Shown here piece after piece: positions 1-9,449 of a stretch of DNA of 64,000 nt. The stretch spans positions 22,903,620 through 22,967,619 of the forward strand of contig NW_020653854.1 of NCBI RefSeq assembly GCF_003589595.1, in the 5' to 3' direction. The translations under genes were made by a program, and so were the position numbers. The stretch's first letter is position 1; every line of letters starts with the position of its first letter. The notes under the pieces were generated by a model. The model made no database searches, was not told where the DNA came from, and saw only the letters and a list, made by a program, of their open reading frames with translations. The DNA comes from Hyposmocoma kahamanoa (Eukaryota; Arthropoda; Insecta; Lepidoptera; Cosmopterigidae).

Positions 1-144
1 GAGGAAAGAAGATTTATAGATTTTTTATTCTCCTGGGTTACAGGGAAAATTAAATTATCTTGTTATTTTCGACAATCCATAACAAGAGATATATTATATC
101 TACGTCGATCGAAAATCAAAAATTGAAAAGAATTTTAAACTTGC

Positions 145-365
145 GACGTCACACTGCATGCAAGTTACTTGCTTATGGAAACTCGTTTACCAAGTAACTT
201 GGTTTGTTATAAGAGTAAGAGCGAATACCTAATCTAGTTTTCAAATGGACTATTTCAGAATACTCAAACAATCACGCACTTTCGTAACTAAAATTATATT
301 ATTATAATGTACACGTGTACATAGAAGTGTTGTTGGAATATGTAATGCAATGTATGAAATATTAG
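145..365 (+). repeat. 3' flank of a cystatin-like tandem unit (copy 0)
   Basis: This stretch resembles the DNA downstream of the exons at 2987, 3855 and 4685. Shared pieces are an acttgg-type motif followed by a tggaaact block, a cctaatctagttttcaa block and a gtaatgcaatgtatgaaata block, all in the same order. It implies another exon of the array just left of position 1. Positions 1-144 hold AT-rich sequence with nothing recognised. Confidence 0.55.
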
Positions 366-532
366 AACGTGTAGTAAGAGGAGGTGTAAAGTGGATAGGG
401 TTTTTCTCAGGTAGCTGGTACCTACAAGGAACGAATTTAAAGTTAAGATACATGGCGGTGTATTGCCATTCACAATTTCTTCTTCTTCATATGAATTTTT
501 TTCTGATTGATATTTTTTCAAGGTATCAAGTG

Positions 533-785
533 ACGGGCTGAACAAGGCATGCGCGCAAGTGATACGCTTGTTCATAACAGTTACAGTGTCACTCAGAGAT
601 TTTGTACGCAATGGTCTGAGGCATAAGTTGACAAGTCCCATGTGCCTGTAATTTCACCAGCACCTTTACCCTTCAAAACCGGAACGCAGTAATGCTCACA
701 TTACCGCTTAGATGCAGAAATACGTAAGGTGGCAACACTTCCCTAGACGAACTCTTTCACAAGGAGCTCTCAGTAGAGCTGTAGC
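533..785 (+). mobile_element. Family A interspersed element, copy 1
   Basis: Starts at gtgacgggctgaacaag and ends near ggagctctcagtagagct. It carries the family landmarks: a gacaagtcccatgtgcctg block, a cagtaatgctcacattaccg block and a terminal gagctc. Non-coding and lightly diverged. Confidence 0.7.
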
Positions 786-1084
786 ACTCTACCGCATTTC
801 ACAGCTGACCGGTAAAAGGGCAAGATGAGAGAGTATATAAAGAATGCCGACATCTGTAAATTATATTTTAAGAGCTTCGAAGTTCTAACATCACGTTAGT
901 TAATTGTATTATAATAGAAACCGCTAAATTTATGACAAAATATCCAAATTTTTCAATTTTCCATGCCAAATGTCAAAATATACCTATAGATCGGGCCGAT
1001 TAGATATGTCAATTAAAATCTTTAATATAATTACGGGCTAAGAACATTTCACTACTGGTGCTGCAACCCATTGTTTCGTTTCAC

Positions 1085-2390
1085 GTTTGAGTCGGCGACG
1101 TGGGGTCGGTGCACATTCACCACGACGCCGCCCGGCCGCCCTGGCTTGCGCCAGGGCTCCCGCGCCAACGGAGGGGCAGGTCAACTCCTCCGACCCGTAC
1201 GACACAACACCCTAGACGAGTGAGGCCGTGCAATGTAGGCTCCGGAGTCCCTGTCCAGAGCCCGCTGGCCTCACTAGGGGATCAGGCGAGCAGCGAACTG
1301 CCTTCGCCTTCTCCCCGTACGTCTGCGCAGAAGCGGGTGCGCGTCTGTCGCGTCCTCGCGCACTCGCTCTGCAGCCTCCTTTTGCGACATAACCTCTCCA
1401 TAAAAAGAGGCCACTGCCTCCCAGGACTCCTCGCTACCGAGTATGGCGGCAACCACGCCCGGCAGCGAGATGTCCCGCCCTATTGTTCCCGTCAGAGTAC
1501 GGCGCTGCTCATCCAACCGGCTGCACACCTCTAGGGTGTGCTGCGCGGTGTCATCCGCAGCGCCGCAGCGCCACACTCGTGGCACGACGGGGACGGTTCC
1601 CTCCTCGCCACCTTGTGCAGGTAGTGACCGAAGCAGCCGTGCCCGGTCAGCAGCCGTGGGACCGGCTCTCCCACTCTACGAGGACAGGACGGATCGCTCC
1701 TTTGGTACGAGCTCCATAGGGGGATCCGCCAAGCCCTCTTTCCACCGGTCCCGCATGCGCTGCGCCGCGAGACGGCGTTCCCGATCGACCTCTTGGGGAG
1801 TTCATTCCTCGCCGGTAGACGTGGACCTCCGCCAGGGCCTCAGCTTCAAGGTCCCACGGCGGAGTACCGGCGAGAACGCATGCGGCAGCGCAAGCCACCG
1901 TCATGCACGCTCTGCACATTCGCAGGGCGACGACCCTCTGAGGCCTCCTCAGCAGCGATTTCGTCGCCACTGATAAGGCCCCACTCCAAATGGGAGCCCC
2001 GTATAAGGCCATACTCCGGGTCACCCCGGTGTATAGCCTTCTGCATGGGGCTCCCGGTCTCCCGAGATTGGGCAGGAGCCGACTCAACGCCGATGCGGCG
2101 CCCACTATTCGGGGAGCAAGTTGCCGGAAATGATCCCCGAAGTTCCATGGCCGGTCCAGGACAAGGCTCAGATATTTCATCTGGGACCTGACCGGGACCG
2201 ATACTCCCGCGATAGAGATGTGGGCGCCTGCCGGCACCGCCCAACCTCTGCCCCTCCCGCCGAAGACGGCCACATCCGTCTTTGGCACGGTGACCTCGCG
2301 CCCCAGCAGTTGTATTCGGCGGATCGCCATGTCCGCCGCTACTGACGTTCTTCGCGCCGCCTCCTGGAGAAGTGTCTATCCCTGCCAATT
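1085..2390 (-). pseudogene. R1-clade LINE fragment, C-terminal reverse transcriptase and zinc knuckle
   Basis: GC-rich island in AT-rich DNA. Read on the - strand, 2330-1647 encodes the region after the polymerase core of an R1-type reverse transcriptase: residues like LYTGVTRSMALYGAPIW, then LLRRPQRVVALR and VLAGTPPWDLEAEALAEV. A downstream reading frame (1585-1274) holds the terminal CCHC knuckle in the form C-x2-C-x8-H-x4-C (its first Cys read as R or V-W-R-C context) followed by SWEAVASFYGEVM. The two parts lie in different frames, so the copy is frameshifted and dead. It is 5' truncated and separates copy 0 from exon 1 of the cystatin-like array. R1-clade membership is from the familiar motif text; the exact family is not known. 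Confidence 0.75.
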
Positions 2391-2394
2391 AAGA

Positions 2395-2986
2395 AGTGTC
2401 TGAACGTTTTACTGCAGGCATTACAAAACCACAACTTAGTTTTATTTATTTGAACGCCTATCGTGCGGCACTGGCAACAAAATACATCATCATTTATAAA
2501 CTAAAAGATCTGGTAATACTTAAAACTTATTATACAATTATTGGTGAATTTTTTAGTGATATTCAAAACCAGGTAACAATTACTTTTAAACATTCTTTCA
2601 TGACATGACACATAGGGGTTTCGTCTTTATAACACTTACTAGTAACGAACTGCTTTTGATATATCTTCAACTAATTTTTATCACGTTTTTGGCATAATAA
2701 TAACATAATTTACGAACATTTGTTAGGATTACTTTTATTTTGTTTTTCATTTCTCTTCCAATCCAATTTTGATCAGTCAATTGTAAATTAAATTGTATCA
2801 GCTTAACTTCACTGTATTTATATGCACTTTTCAATGTTAATTAATTATTGTGATCTAAATTATATTGCTTTATAATTCTAAATGTAACAAAGAATAAATG
2901 AATTACTTATTTAATAAATAGAAAATGATCTTCGCCGGGAACCACAGATCCTTATATTTTGATTGAAAAACAAAACATTGTTTCAG
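2395..2986 (+). other. AT-rich spacer and intron 3' end before exon 1
   Basis: No gene seen. The last part is the intron tail leading to exon 1: an AT-rich tract, then aacattgtttcag ending at 2986. A near-identical acceptor context precedes exons 2 and 3 of the array. Confidence 0.5.
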
Positions 2987-3331
2987 ACGGATTTTACAGG
3001 CGGCTTTCAGGAACTGAGCATTAGTGAAGAACGTGTTGTAGCTGCAGTTCAAACAGCCTATAAAGAATACGTAGAATTTCTACAAGGAATCATGAAAGAG
3101 CTCCGCCTTCGCCTTGGTGATATAAACAAAGCTGAACAAGAAATTATTGAGAATGAAGGAATACTATTTAAAATCCATTTTGAAATTGTTTATGTACCGG
3201 CTGGAGATATAATGGATTGTGATACATTAGTACTAGATAATCTTAAAAGAATATTCGACGTGAAAAATGTTTCATGTGATTGCTGTCGGGAGAATAAAGT
3301 TACAAATGTAATGGAAAATATTGTTTTATAG
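2987..3331 (+). CDS. Cystatin-like terminal exon, array copy 1
   Basis: A 114-codon open exon in phase 0 after the acceptor ttgtttcag. Residues 14-33 form a predicted amphipathic helix (EERVVAAVQTAYKEYVEF). Residues 43-50 (LGDINKAE) and 58-71 (GILFKIHFEIVYVP) look like the first strands of a cystatin fold. Cys78 and Cys97 are 18 residues apart, as in the second disulphide of type-2 cystatins, and the chain adds Cys99 and Cys100 (CDCC). A sequon NVS sits just before Cys97. The inhibitory QxVxG loop and PW hairpin are not recognisable, so protease inhibition is doubtful. An upstream exon must supply the start; none is seen. A lone, very young gene family is the alternative to cystatin kinship. 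The Cys spacing and helix-strand order are seen; the fold is inferred. Confidence 0.7.
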   Translation, partial: TDFTGGFQELSISEERVVAAVQTAYKEYVEFLQGIMKELRLRLGDINKAEQEIIENEGILFKIHFEIVYVPAGDIMDCDTLVLDNLKRIFDVKNVSCDCCRENKVTNVMENIVL

Positions 3332-3339
3332 GAAATAAT

Positions 3340-3854
3340 TATACCTATAACATGTTTTCATTACCATCATGCGCGGTTGCAACTAGCTTCGTTAAATTCA
3401 AAATGACACACACCATGTCAAAAATTTTAGTAAATTTTTATTGCACGATTAACTTTATATACAAAGTGACAAGTAATATTCAAATGCATGTAACTTGGTA
3501 ATGGAAACTAGCTGACTAAGAAACTTGGTAAAAAAATCGACATATCTATAAATATTCATATGTTTGAAGGCACGACAATGCGTATAAACTAGTTTGCGAA
3601 AGTATACTAGATAATATATCGCAATATCAAGGGTTTGCATAGAGTATGTAATATTAATCTGATGATTATCGTAAAAGCTAAATAGAGAGTATTAGCTTTC
3701 AGAATATTGAGTTCTAATGAATGCAAACAGACGGTTAGGTAAGATTTTAATATTAAACGAGAAAACATAAATCATTTCAAAGAACATAATCAGATTTCTT
3801 TAATCATGAAACCGTGATTTGTCTCAATTGAAAAAAAAAGAAACATTGTTTCAG
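3340..3854 (+). other. Spacer between array exons 1 and 2
   Basis: No gene seen. The 5' part matches the flank after exon 2 and the block at 145-365 (gtaacttgg, tggaaactagct, gcgtataaactagtt). The 3' part ends in the conserved intron tail gaaacattgtttcag. No exon encoding a signal peptide is evident between the stop of exon 1 and this acceptor. Confidence 0.5.
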
Positions 3855-4325
3855 GAGGATAATACAAACGGCGTTCACATAGTTAGTACAAGCGATCAAC
3901 GAGTTATAACTGCAGTTCAATTTGCCTATAATGCATACACCAAATTTCTAGAAGGAATTCGGGAAGACATTTACCTTGGTGAAATAAACAAAGCTGAATA
4001 CGAGAACGTTGAGAATAAAGGAACTCTCTTTAAAATTAAATTTGAAATTATTTACATACCCGCTGAAGATATAATGGACTGTAATGCAATAGTACTGGAA
4101 GATCTTGTGCAAGGATTTGATGTAAAAAATGTTTCATGTGATTGCTGCCGGAACGAAGATGACATAAAAGTTACAAATGTAATAATAAATAATATTCCTC
4201 AGCTATTAAGGCACGTTTTTACTGCCGACATGCATGTTGCAACTTGCTTCAATATAAACAAAATAGACAATATAAATAAAAATTTAGTAAATATTTATTC
4301 TATAATGAACTGTATGTCCAACTAG
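3855..4325 (+). CDS. Cystatin-like terminal exon, array copy 2, with extended C-terminus
   Basis: Phase-0 exon after tttcag, 156 codons. The core is the closest paralogue of copy 1: helix at residues 15-33 (QRVITAVQFAYNAYTKFLE), LGEINKAE at 41-48, GTLFKIKFEIIYIP at 56-69, Cys76-x18-Cys95, then CDCC with the sequon NVS before it. Copy 1 stops 14 residues after its CDCC. Here the aligned stop has been lost and reading runs on for roughly 45 more codons through sequence that is 3' flank in copy 1, rich in N, I and K. Either the real exon is spliced before this tail or the protein has gained a low-complexity tail. No classical cystatin inhibitory motifs are seen. A start codon must come from another exon. 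Confidence 0.65.
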   Translation, partial: EDNTNGVHIVSTSDQRVITAVQFAYNAYTKFLEGIREDIYLGEINKAEYENVENKGTLFKIKFEIIYIPAEDIMDCNAIVLEDLVQGFDVKNVSCDCCRNEDDIKVTNVIINNIPQLLRHVFTADMHVATCFNINKIDNINKNLVNIYSIMNCMSN

Positions 4326-4329
4326 TAAG

Positions 4330-4684
4330 TTATACGTACATGCATGTTAATTGGTATTGGAAACTAGCCTATAATGTGACTTGGTTCAAAATCAACAGTT
4401 TTTGAATATTGATATAAGTGTAGTTCAATGCGTATAACCTAGTTTTCAATAGAACACTAAATCACCATTTTTGGGTACACGTTGTAAATGTAATACATTG
4501 TACGAAATATTTCATTGCTGACTACACTAATATACTTTTGAATGGAAGTAGAAGGTCAGTTAACATATTAAGTACTAAATAGGGTAACATAACTTATATC
4601 TTTATTCGATAAATACGAAATGATTTCTTCCATTTTGAACCTTGTGATTCTTTTATATAAATTGAAAAAGAAACATTGTTTCAG
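4330..4684 (+). other. Spacer between array exons 2 and 3
   Basis: No gene seen. It repeats the flank blocks of the unit (ttggtattggaaactagc, gcgtataacctagttttcaa, acattgtacgaaatatt) and ends in the conserved acceptor gaaacattgtttcag. Confidence 0.5.
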
Positions 4685-5146
4685 ACAAGTAATGCAATCG
4701 GCTTTAACGACATGGACTTTACAAACGAAAGTGATAAAAACAACACTAGCAACGTGACTATAACTAAAGAGGATGGTATAGAGAAAACTAAAGATGACAT
4801 TCACAATGTGGATAATGACGACATAAGTGTAGTAATGAGTAATAAAGGCTGCTTTCACAAACTGCGTAATGTCGAAGAACGTGTTGTTACTGCAACTCAA
4901 TTTGCCTTCGACGAATTTATAGACTATATAGAAGCAAATGAGGAAGATTTTAACCTTGGTGAAATAAACAAAGCCGAAAGCGAGTTCATTGAGAGTAAAG
5001 GAACTTATTTCAAAATTACTTTTGAAATTGATTATATTCCTAATCAAGATATCATGGAATGTGATACAACAGTACTGCAAAATCTTGAAAAAGCTTACGA
5101 AGTACAAAATGTTACATGTGATTGTTGCTTGGATCAGTATGCCTAA
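4685..5146 (+). CDS. Cystatin-like terminal exon, array copy 3, with acidic N-terminal insert
   Basis: Phase-0 exon after tttcag, 153 codons. Residues 7-55 are an insert absent from copies 1, 2 and 4. It is rich in D, E, N and T and holds NES, NNTS and NVT sequons. The conserved domain follows: helix at 64-82 (EERVVTATQFAFDEFIDYI), LGEINKAE at 91-98, GTYFKITFEIDYIP at 106-119, Cys126-x18-Cys145, then CDCC and a short LDQYA end. The sequon NVT precedes Cys145. The insert keeps the frame, which argues that the exon is under constraint or very young. Acidic secreted linker is a possible role for the insert; this is inference. Confidence 0.68.
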   Translation, partial: TSNAIGFNDMDFTNESDKNNTSNVTITKEDGIEKTKDDIHNVDNDDISVVMSNKGCFHKLRNVEERVVTATQFAFDEFIDYIEANEEDFNLGEINKAESEFIESKGTYFKITFEIDYIPNQDIMECDTTVLQNLEKAYEVQNVTCDCCLDQYA

Positions 5147-5149
5147 GAA

Positions 5150-5545
5150 ACTTCAAAGAGTAACGTACCAGATAGCACATAATTGCTATTTATTCTCTGC
5201 AACGAAATCTTTTAACCAAAATCCGTTTTGCAAGTTGATTTTAGTTAATTAGAATATAATATTTCTTATATTTTTTGTATTTATGTAGTTAATATTTCTT
5301 TCAAAATTAATTTGCATGCAAGCAAAAAATTGTCATGTTTTGTAAATATTGGTATAAGGATATGGTAATATACATAAACTGGTTTTCAGTAAAATACTAA
5401 AGCACTATTTTAGAGTACTTAAAACAAACGGGTAATCTTGGAAATAAAGTTATGTTGACATGGCTAGGCGTTGCATAGAATAAATACCAGAGTATGTGAC
5501 GTAATGCATGAAATATATGTTGATTACTATCACAGTATTACAATA
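5150..5545 (+). repeat. 3' flank of array unit 3
   Basis: AT-rich, no gene. The part from about 5330 repeats the unit flank (cataaactggttttcagtaa, gagtacttaaaacaaacgg, gtgacgtaatgcatgaaata), matching 145-365 and 4380-4530. The family A insertion at 5548 cuts the unit. Confidence 0.5.
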
Positions 5546-5547
5546 CC

Positions 5548-5815
5548 TTTAAGTAGCTGTAGAGCTTCTTGTGAAAGAGTTTATCCAGGTTAGTACTGCC
5601 ACCTCATCTATTTCTACCGCCAAGCGGTAATGTGACCATTATTGCGTTCTGGTTTTGAAGGGTAAGGGTGCTGGTGAAATGACAGGCACATGGGACTTGT
5701 CAACTTATGTCTCAGAGTGACGGCACAGTGGCAGTGCCCCTCAGATCTTTGAGATTCAAAGCTCTGAGGGCATTGTAACTGCATGTCACTTAACACCAGG
5801 CGCACAAAGATTTCA
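5548..5815 (-). mobile_element. Family A interspersed element, copy 2
   Basis: Near full length in reverse orientation: starts agctgtagagcttcttgtg, includes ccgccaagcggtaatgtg and caggcacatgggacttgtc, and ends in the caccaggcgcacaaag block. Confidence 0.7.
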
Positions 5816-5819
5816 GTAG

Positions 5820-6488
5820 ATATCGTTGCAGGTACACGACAAAAAGTAGCAGGACGAAAAAAAAAGTGTAGTGTAAAATGTGTCGTTCATTGTAAAAGTG
5901 AATTATGTCCTTGTAATGAAATTTTGAAATAATGAGCTTTTAGCAAATTAATGAGTAGTCATTTTAGTTCTCTGAGTAAACTAGTAATGCCATCTACGGG
6001 ATGTTAGTGCAATTATTGGAGTTGCTTCATTTTAAAATGAAAGATATGACTAAATGTGATACTTTTAAGCAAAGTAAGACTTACATCACTTTTATTTTTT
6101 TTTGTTTGAAATAAATTATTTCAGAACAAAATATCTAATTTTGTACATAGTTTTTATATGGAGATATTTGTCTTTAAGTACTTCAGAGAACCTGCTAAAT
6201 TTTGGCTTTCAACTGAAGCTCATTGTTATAAAATTCACATTTATCCCAAAACATGCAAATTGCCCAGCGGTTTAACGACACACCGCACCGCCCGATACCC
6301 CATTAGTCGCCGCTTGTCAACATCGCCGTCAGATCTATGTCAAATTTTCTCCGCCTGTTCTTATTATTTAAGGGTACAGTATACGGGGCGTGGACGGGAC
6401 GGGCGAAATATCGTCAACAACGATATTTTTCACGTCATATCCCTTTCCCATCGCCTATATACACTTTTAAACTTTCGCGTTGCATTAT
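5820..6488 (+). other. No gene recognised
   Basis: AT-rich with a more mixed stretch at 6240-6430. Short open frames here lack codon or motif support. Confidence 0.4.
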
Positions 6489-6489
6489 A

Positions 6490-6718
6490 CTAACATTTGG
6501 AAACTGGAATAAACGCGTTTACATACGAAATTAAATTACGAATTTAAAAATGTTATGCGGGTGGATGAAGATTAAACCGCCGAGATGGAGATGTAAACAC
6601 CGTATCTAGTCAGACCGTGACCACGGCCAGTGACCTGGCCGATACGTCAGGAAACTAGGTAGGTGTGAAAAATACCTATTCATATGTAAACGCGTTTATT
6701 CCCGTTTCCAAATGTTAG
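6490..6718. mobile_element. Inverted-repeat element (MITE-like) with 36-bp ends
   Basis: The 36 bases at 6490-6525 (beginning ctaacatttggaaactggaa) recur as the reverse complement at 6683-6718 with one mismatch. The interior has no coding sequence. No clear target duplication is visible, so the superfamily is open. Confidence 0.7.
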
Positions 6719-6719
6719 C

Positions 6720-7180
6720 CCACCGCCTATACTTGAATACTGTTTTTATGAGTAACGATATCAACAAAAAATCACGTTACGTATGCGGTGACCTTTAATC
6801 ACATTAATTTTAGATTGCGGGACGCGCGTGCATGACCCCTCGTACCTCACCTTCTAAATCTAGGCTGGCGATGTGATACCTCGCCTTAACTTGCTTGGTA
6901 TATTCTTAAGGAATGTATGTTTTATACCGCTTTATATAGTTCACATGGAAATTCAACCAAAATAAGAACAAAGTACGTGATTCTGAATTAAAATTATTAT
7001 AGATGTGTGAATCTAATGACAAATTTGTATTCGCCTGGATTCAGAAATCCGAAGATTGCGGAGAGATAGTGAGACAATAGTTGTCTCAGATACTGACTCA
7101 TAGACCCTTTTGATATGTTTCACCTTGCTTTGCTTCATATTATTACAATGCTATTTTGTTGTAAATTGCTTTTTTTAATC
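6720..7180 (+). other. No gene recognised
   Basis: AT-rich unique-looking sequence without supported features. Confidence 0.4.
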
Positions 7181-7183
7181 AGT

Positions 7184-7428
7184 AGCAGTAGAGCTCTTTG
7201 TAAATGAGTTCGTCCAGGGTAGTACTGCCAACTTACCTATTTCTGCCGCCAAGCGGTAATGTCAGCATTATTGTGTTCCGATTGAAGGGTAAGGGTGCTG
7301 GTGAAATTACAGGCACATGGAACCTGTCAACTTATGTCTCAGGTAACTGTTAGGCGTGTAACTGTTATGGACAGGCGTGTCGCTTACCATCAGGCGTACG
7401 ACTCGTTCGTCCCGTCACTTGATGTTAT
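7184..7428 (-). mobile_element. Family A interspersed element, copy 3
   Basis: Reverse orientation, from cagtagagctctttgtaaat to ttcgtcccgtcacttgatg. It lacks the middle part that normally follows ctcaggtgac. Confidence 0.7.
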
Positions 7429-7507
7429 AAAACAAAACGGATTTCAAAAAAGGAGACTTTTTGACAACTATGAACAGCGACAGACCGTAACTTAAAAATA
7501 ATTGTTG

Positions 7508-7685
7508 GAAACGATTAATTATTATTATTAATTAATTATTAATTAATTATTAATTAATTATTAATTATTATTATTATTAATTATGTATTAATTATTATTA
7601 TTATTAATTATTTATTAATTATTATTATTATTAATTATTTATTAATTATTATTATTAATAATTAATTATATAATTTATACCCTTT
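7508..7685. repeat. TTA/TTAA simple-repeat tract
   Basis: About 175 bp of ATT, TTAATTA and related units with a higher-order pattern in which attattattattaatta blocks recur at about 35-bp steps. Confidence 0.9.
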
Positions 7686-8004
7686 GTGAATACTAACAAT
7701 GTTTTTATTTAATTTTTATTATATAATATGATAATTTAATAATAATATTACATAATTTGATTTTATATCTGCTTTACACTTGTGATAGTTTGTATTTATG
7801 ACACATCATGCCAACGGCTACGTTCTATGAGTTTGTTTTCTTAAACCTAGTGATGTGCTGCATGCAACAGGGTAGTACTATCATGTGATTAGGGAAATCA
7901 GTATAGTCGAGCCAAGGTAGCATTCTCCTTTGTCGTTGAAAAACCAAATGTAAAGATACGACGCAAGCACATAAAAAGAAATCGTGAGGTCCGCTGGTAC
8001 GTTC

Positions 8005-8110
8005 CGTGGCTTGGTTGGTATAGCGTCTGCAACGTTCGAATCCGGCCGAATCGAAGGAATTTTGTTCTGACTGTTCGATCTTTGTATTAATAATTCTAAC
8101 AAGTTACAAT
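8005..8110 (+). mobile_element. S2 tRNA-derived SINE fragment
   Basis: Holds a tRNA-like A box (tggcttggttggtatagcg) and B box (gttcgaatccgg) spaced as in a tRNA, then ttcgatctttgtattaataa, the S2 tail seen at 31886 and 53875. It is not a functional tRNA gene: the stems do not close. Confidence 0.6.
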
Positions 8111-8159
8111 TATTCTTATTATTTGTCATAACTGCGAAATTTAATTTGAAATTACCATT

Positions 8160-8350
8160 AGGTTTTTCGAGAACGAAAACATCGTGAGGAAATGTCACAT
8201 ATCTGTAAAGCAATTTTATGATGTATGTGAAATTCCTAATCCGCTTTGGCACCGCATGGGTGTACAACCTAAGCCCTCTCATTGTGAGTGGAGACCTGTG
8301 CCTAATTATGGATGTATACGTGAGTTGCCCGCCTCTCTTTTGGCTAAAGA
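8160..8350 (+). mobile_element. RTE-type LINE 3' end fragment
   Basis: The text cgagaacgaaaacatcgtgag, then a gaaattcctaatccgctttgg block and a ctctcattgtgagtggagac block resembles the 3' untranslated end of insect RTE elements known to me. No open frame of its own. Confidence 0.5.
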
Positions 8351-8790
8351 GTCGGTACAACCTCGAATGGCTTTGGTTGATTTCGCATAACAATGAAAGT
8401 GTTGAATCAACCGTTTAGGAAAACATATACCGTAAAGTTGAGGATATACACTGGGCACTTTATGATGTGTATATGTGTATGATACGATTCCTAAAACGTT
8501 TCATGATAGAAAAAAAAAACGCGAATTTACCTCGAAATTTTACAAGAAAACCGCTATTTTCAATAGGTACTTGACATTACCAATGATTTTTTTATATCAA
8601 CTGAACTAAATAGACCATAAATTTCGTTTGTAAAAAAATAAATTTCTGAAATAAAGCCAGTGTCCGACCCGCTCGACCCGATTTAGTACGGCAATAATTT
8701 GTGTTCCCGTTGATGTAGTATCGATATCTTAAAATATTAATTTTGAATTTTTTAGTGGGAGAGACGGTAGTCCCCGCCGTATTATTATTA

Positions 8791-9015
8791 TAACTGCCTC
8801 CGTGGCCAAACGGTTACAGTGTCAGACTGTGGCAGTCTGGCATTGTAACCGTTTGGCCACGGAGGTCCCAGGCATAGGTCCCAGGGTCGATTCTCGGGCC
8901 GGGAGAAATATTTATTTCTCTCGTGAGTTTAGGTGTAATTTGTGATTGTCTAGGTGTCCATGGCACCCGCGACCCAAGGTTTCCCTAGTGCGGGTCTTTG
9001 TTGAGTGTGTGCGTT
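8791..9015 (+). mobile_element. S1 tRNA-derived SINE with a 5' inverted duplication
   Basis: tRNA-like head (gcctccgtggccaaacggtt as A box; agggtcgattctcgggcc as B box), then a body with tttctctcgtgagtttaggtg. The head is duplicated in inverse: 8797-8828 pairs with 8834-8865 with two mismatches around a 5-base loop. Confidence 0.7.
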
Positions 9016-9134
9016 ATTATTGCTATTATTCTCATAATTGTTTAATCTTAAAACCGTTATTTTATTTCATTTAAAAAAATGACGGCGTCAAAACCTGACC
9101 CGAGACTTGATTGAAATAATAAAATTTGTTTCAG

Positions 9135-9443
9135 ACACAAGCCTCTAAGAAATTGCATACTAACCAAGAAAATATTGTACGTGCAGCTCAAATGGCCTAT
9201 CACAAATACATGTCATTTTTAGAAGTTATTAAGCAAGACACACGTCTTGTTGAAGTAGGGGCAGCCGAAGACCTAACCGTTAACGATAAAGGAACTAAAT
9301 TTCAAATTAAATTTGGAATTGAATACGTTCCAAACGGAAGCAAAATTGACTGTAAAACATTAGTATTTATAGGTAAAAAAGAGGTATTACACACATTAAG
9401 TGTTTCATGTGATTGTTGCTTGGAGTGGCATGAGAAGAATTAA
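9135..9443 (+). CDS. Cystatin-like terminal exon, array copy 4 (distant)
   Basis: Phase-0 exon after aaaatttgtttcag, 102 codons, the most divergent + strand copy and separated from copy 3 by about 4 kb of insertions. It keeps the helix at residues 12-30 (ENIVRAAQMAYHKYMSFLE), a GTKFQIKFGIEYVP strand pair at 53-66, Cys73-x18-Cys92 and the CDCC end. LGEINKAE is replaced by VEVGAAEDL, and the sequon before the second Cys is gone (SVS after L). It stops 7 residues after CDCC. Retained frame and Cys spacing despite divergence suggest selection rather than a relic. No start codon of its own belongs to it. Confidence 0.68.
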   Translation, partial: TQASKKLHTNQENIVRAAQMAYHKYMSFLEVIKQDTRLVEVGAAEDLTVNDKGTKFQIKFGIEYVPNGSKIDCKTLVFIGKKEVLHTLSVSCDCCLEWHEKN

Positions 9444-9449
9444 AAAAAA

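Noticed and set aside
2963..2986. Possible start codon just before array exon 1
   Set aside because: The bases belong to a pyrimidine-rich intron end with a strong acceptor, and the analogous positions in other copies differ. The conserved protein begins after the acceptor.
4568..5107. A 179-codon - strand open frame
   Set aside because: It is the antisense shadow of the array copy 3 exon, with hydrophobic residues coming from the AT-rich complement.
7508..7685. Replication or regulatory origin signal
   Set aside because: It is a plain TTA/TTAA microsatellite; nothing beyond composition supports a function.
8005..8110. Candidate tRNA gene
   Set aside because: A and B boxes are present, but the acceptor and anticodon stems do not pair and a conserved SINE tail follows.
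7881..8393. A 170-codon - strand open frame
   Set aside because: It overlaps an S2 SINE fragment and an RTE 3' end on the other strand and shows no domain; the frame is fortuitous.
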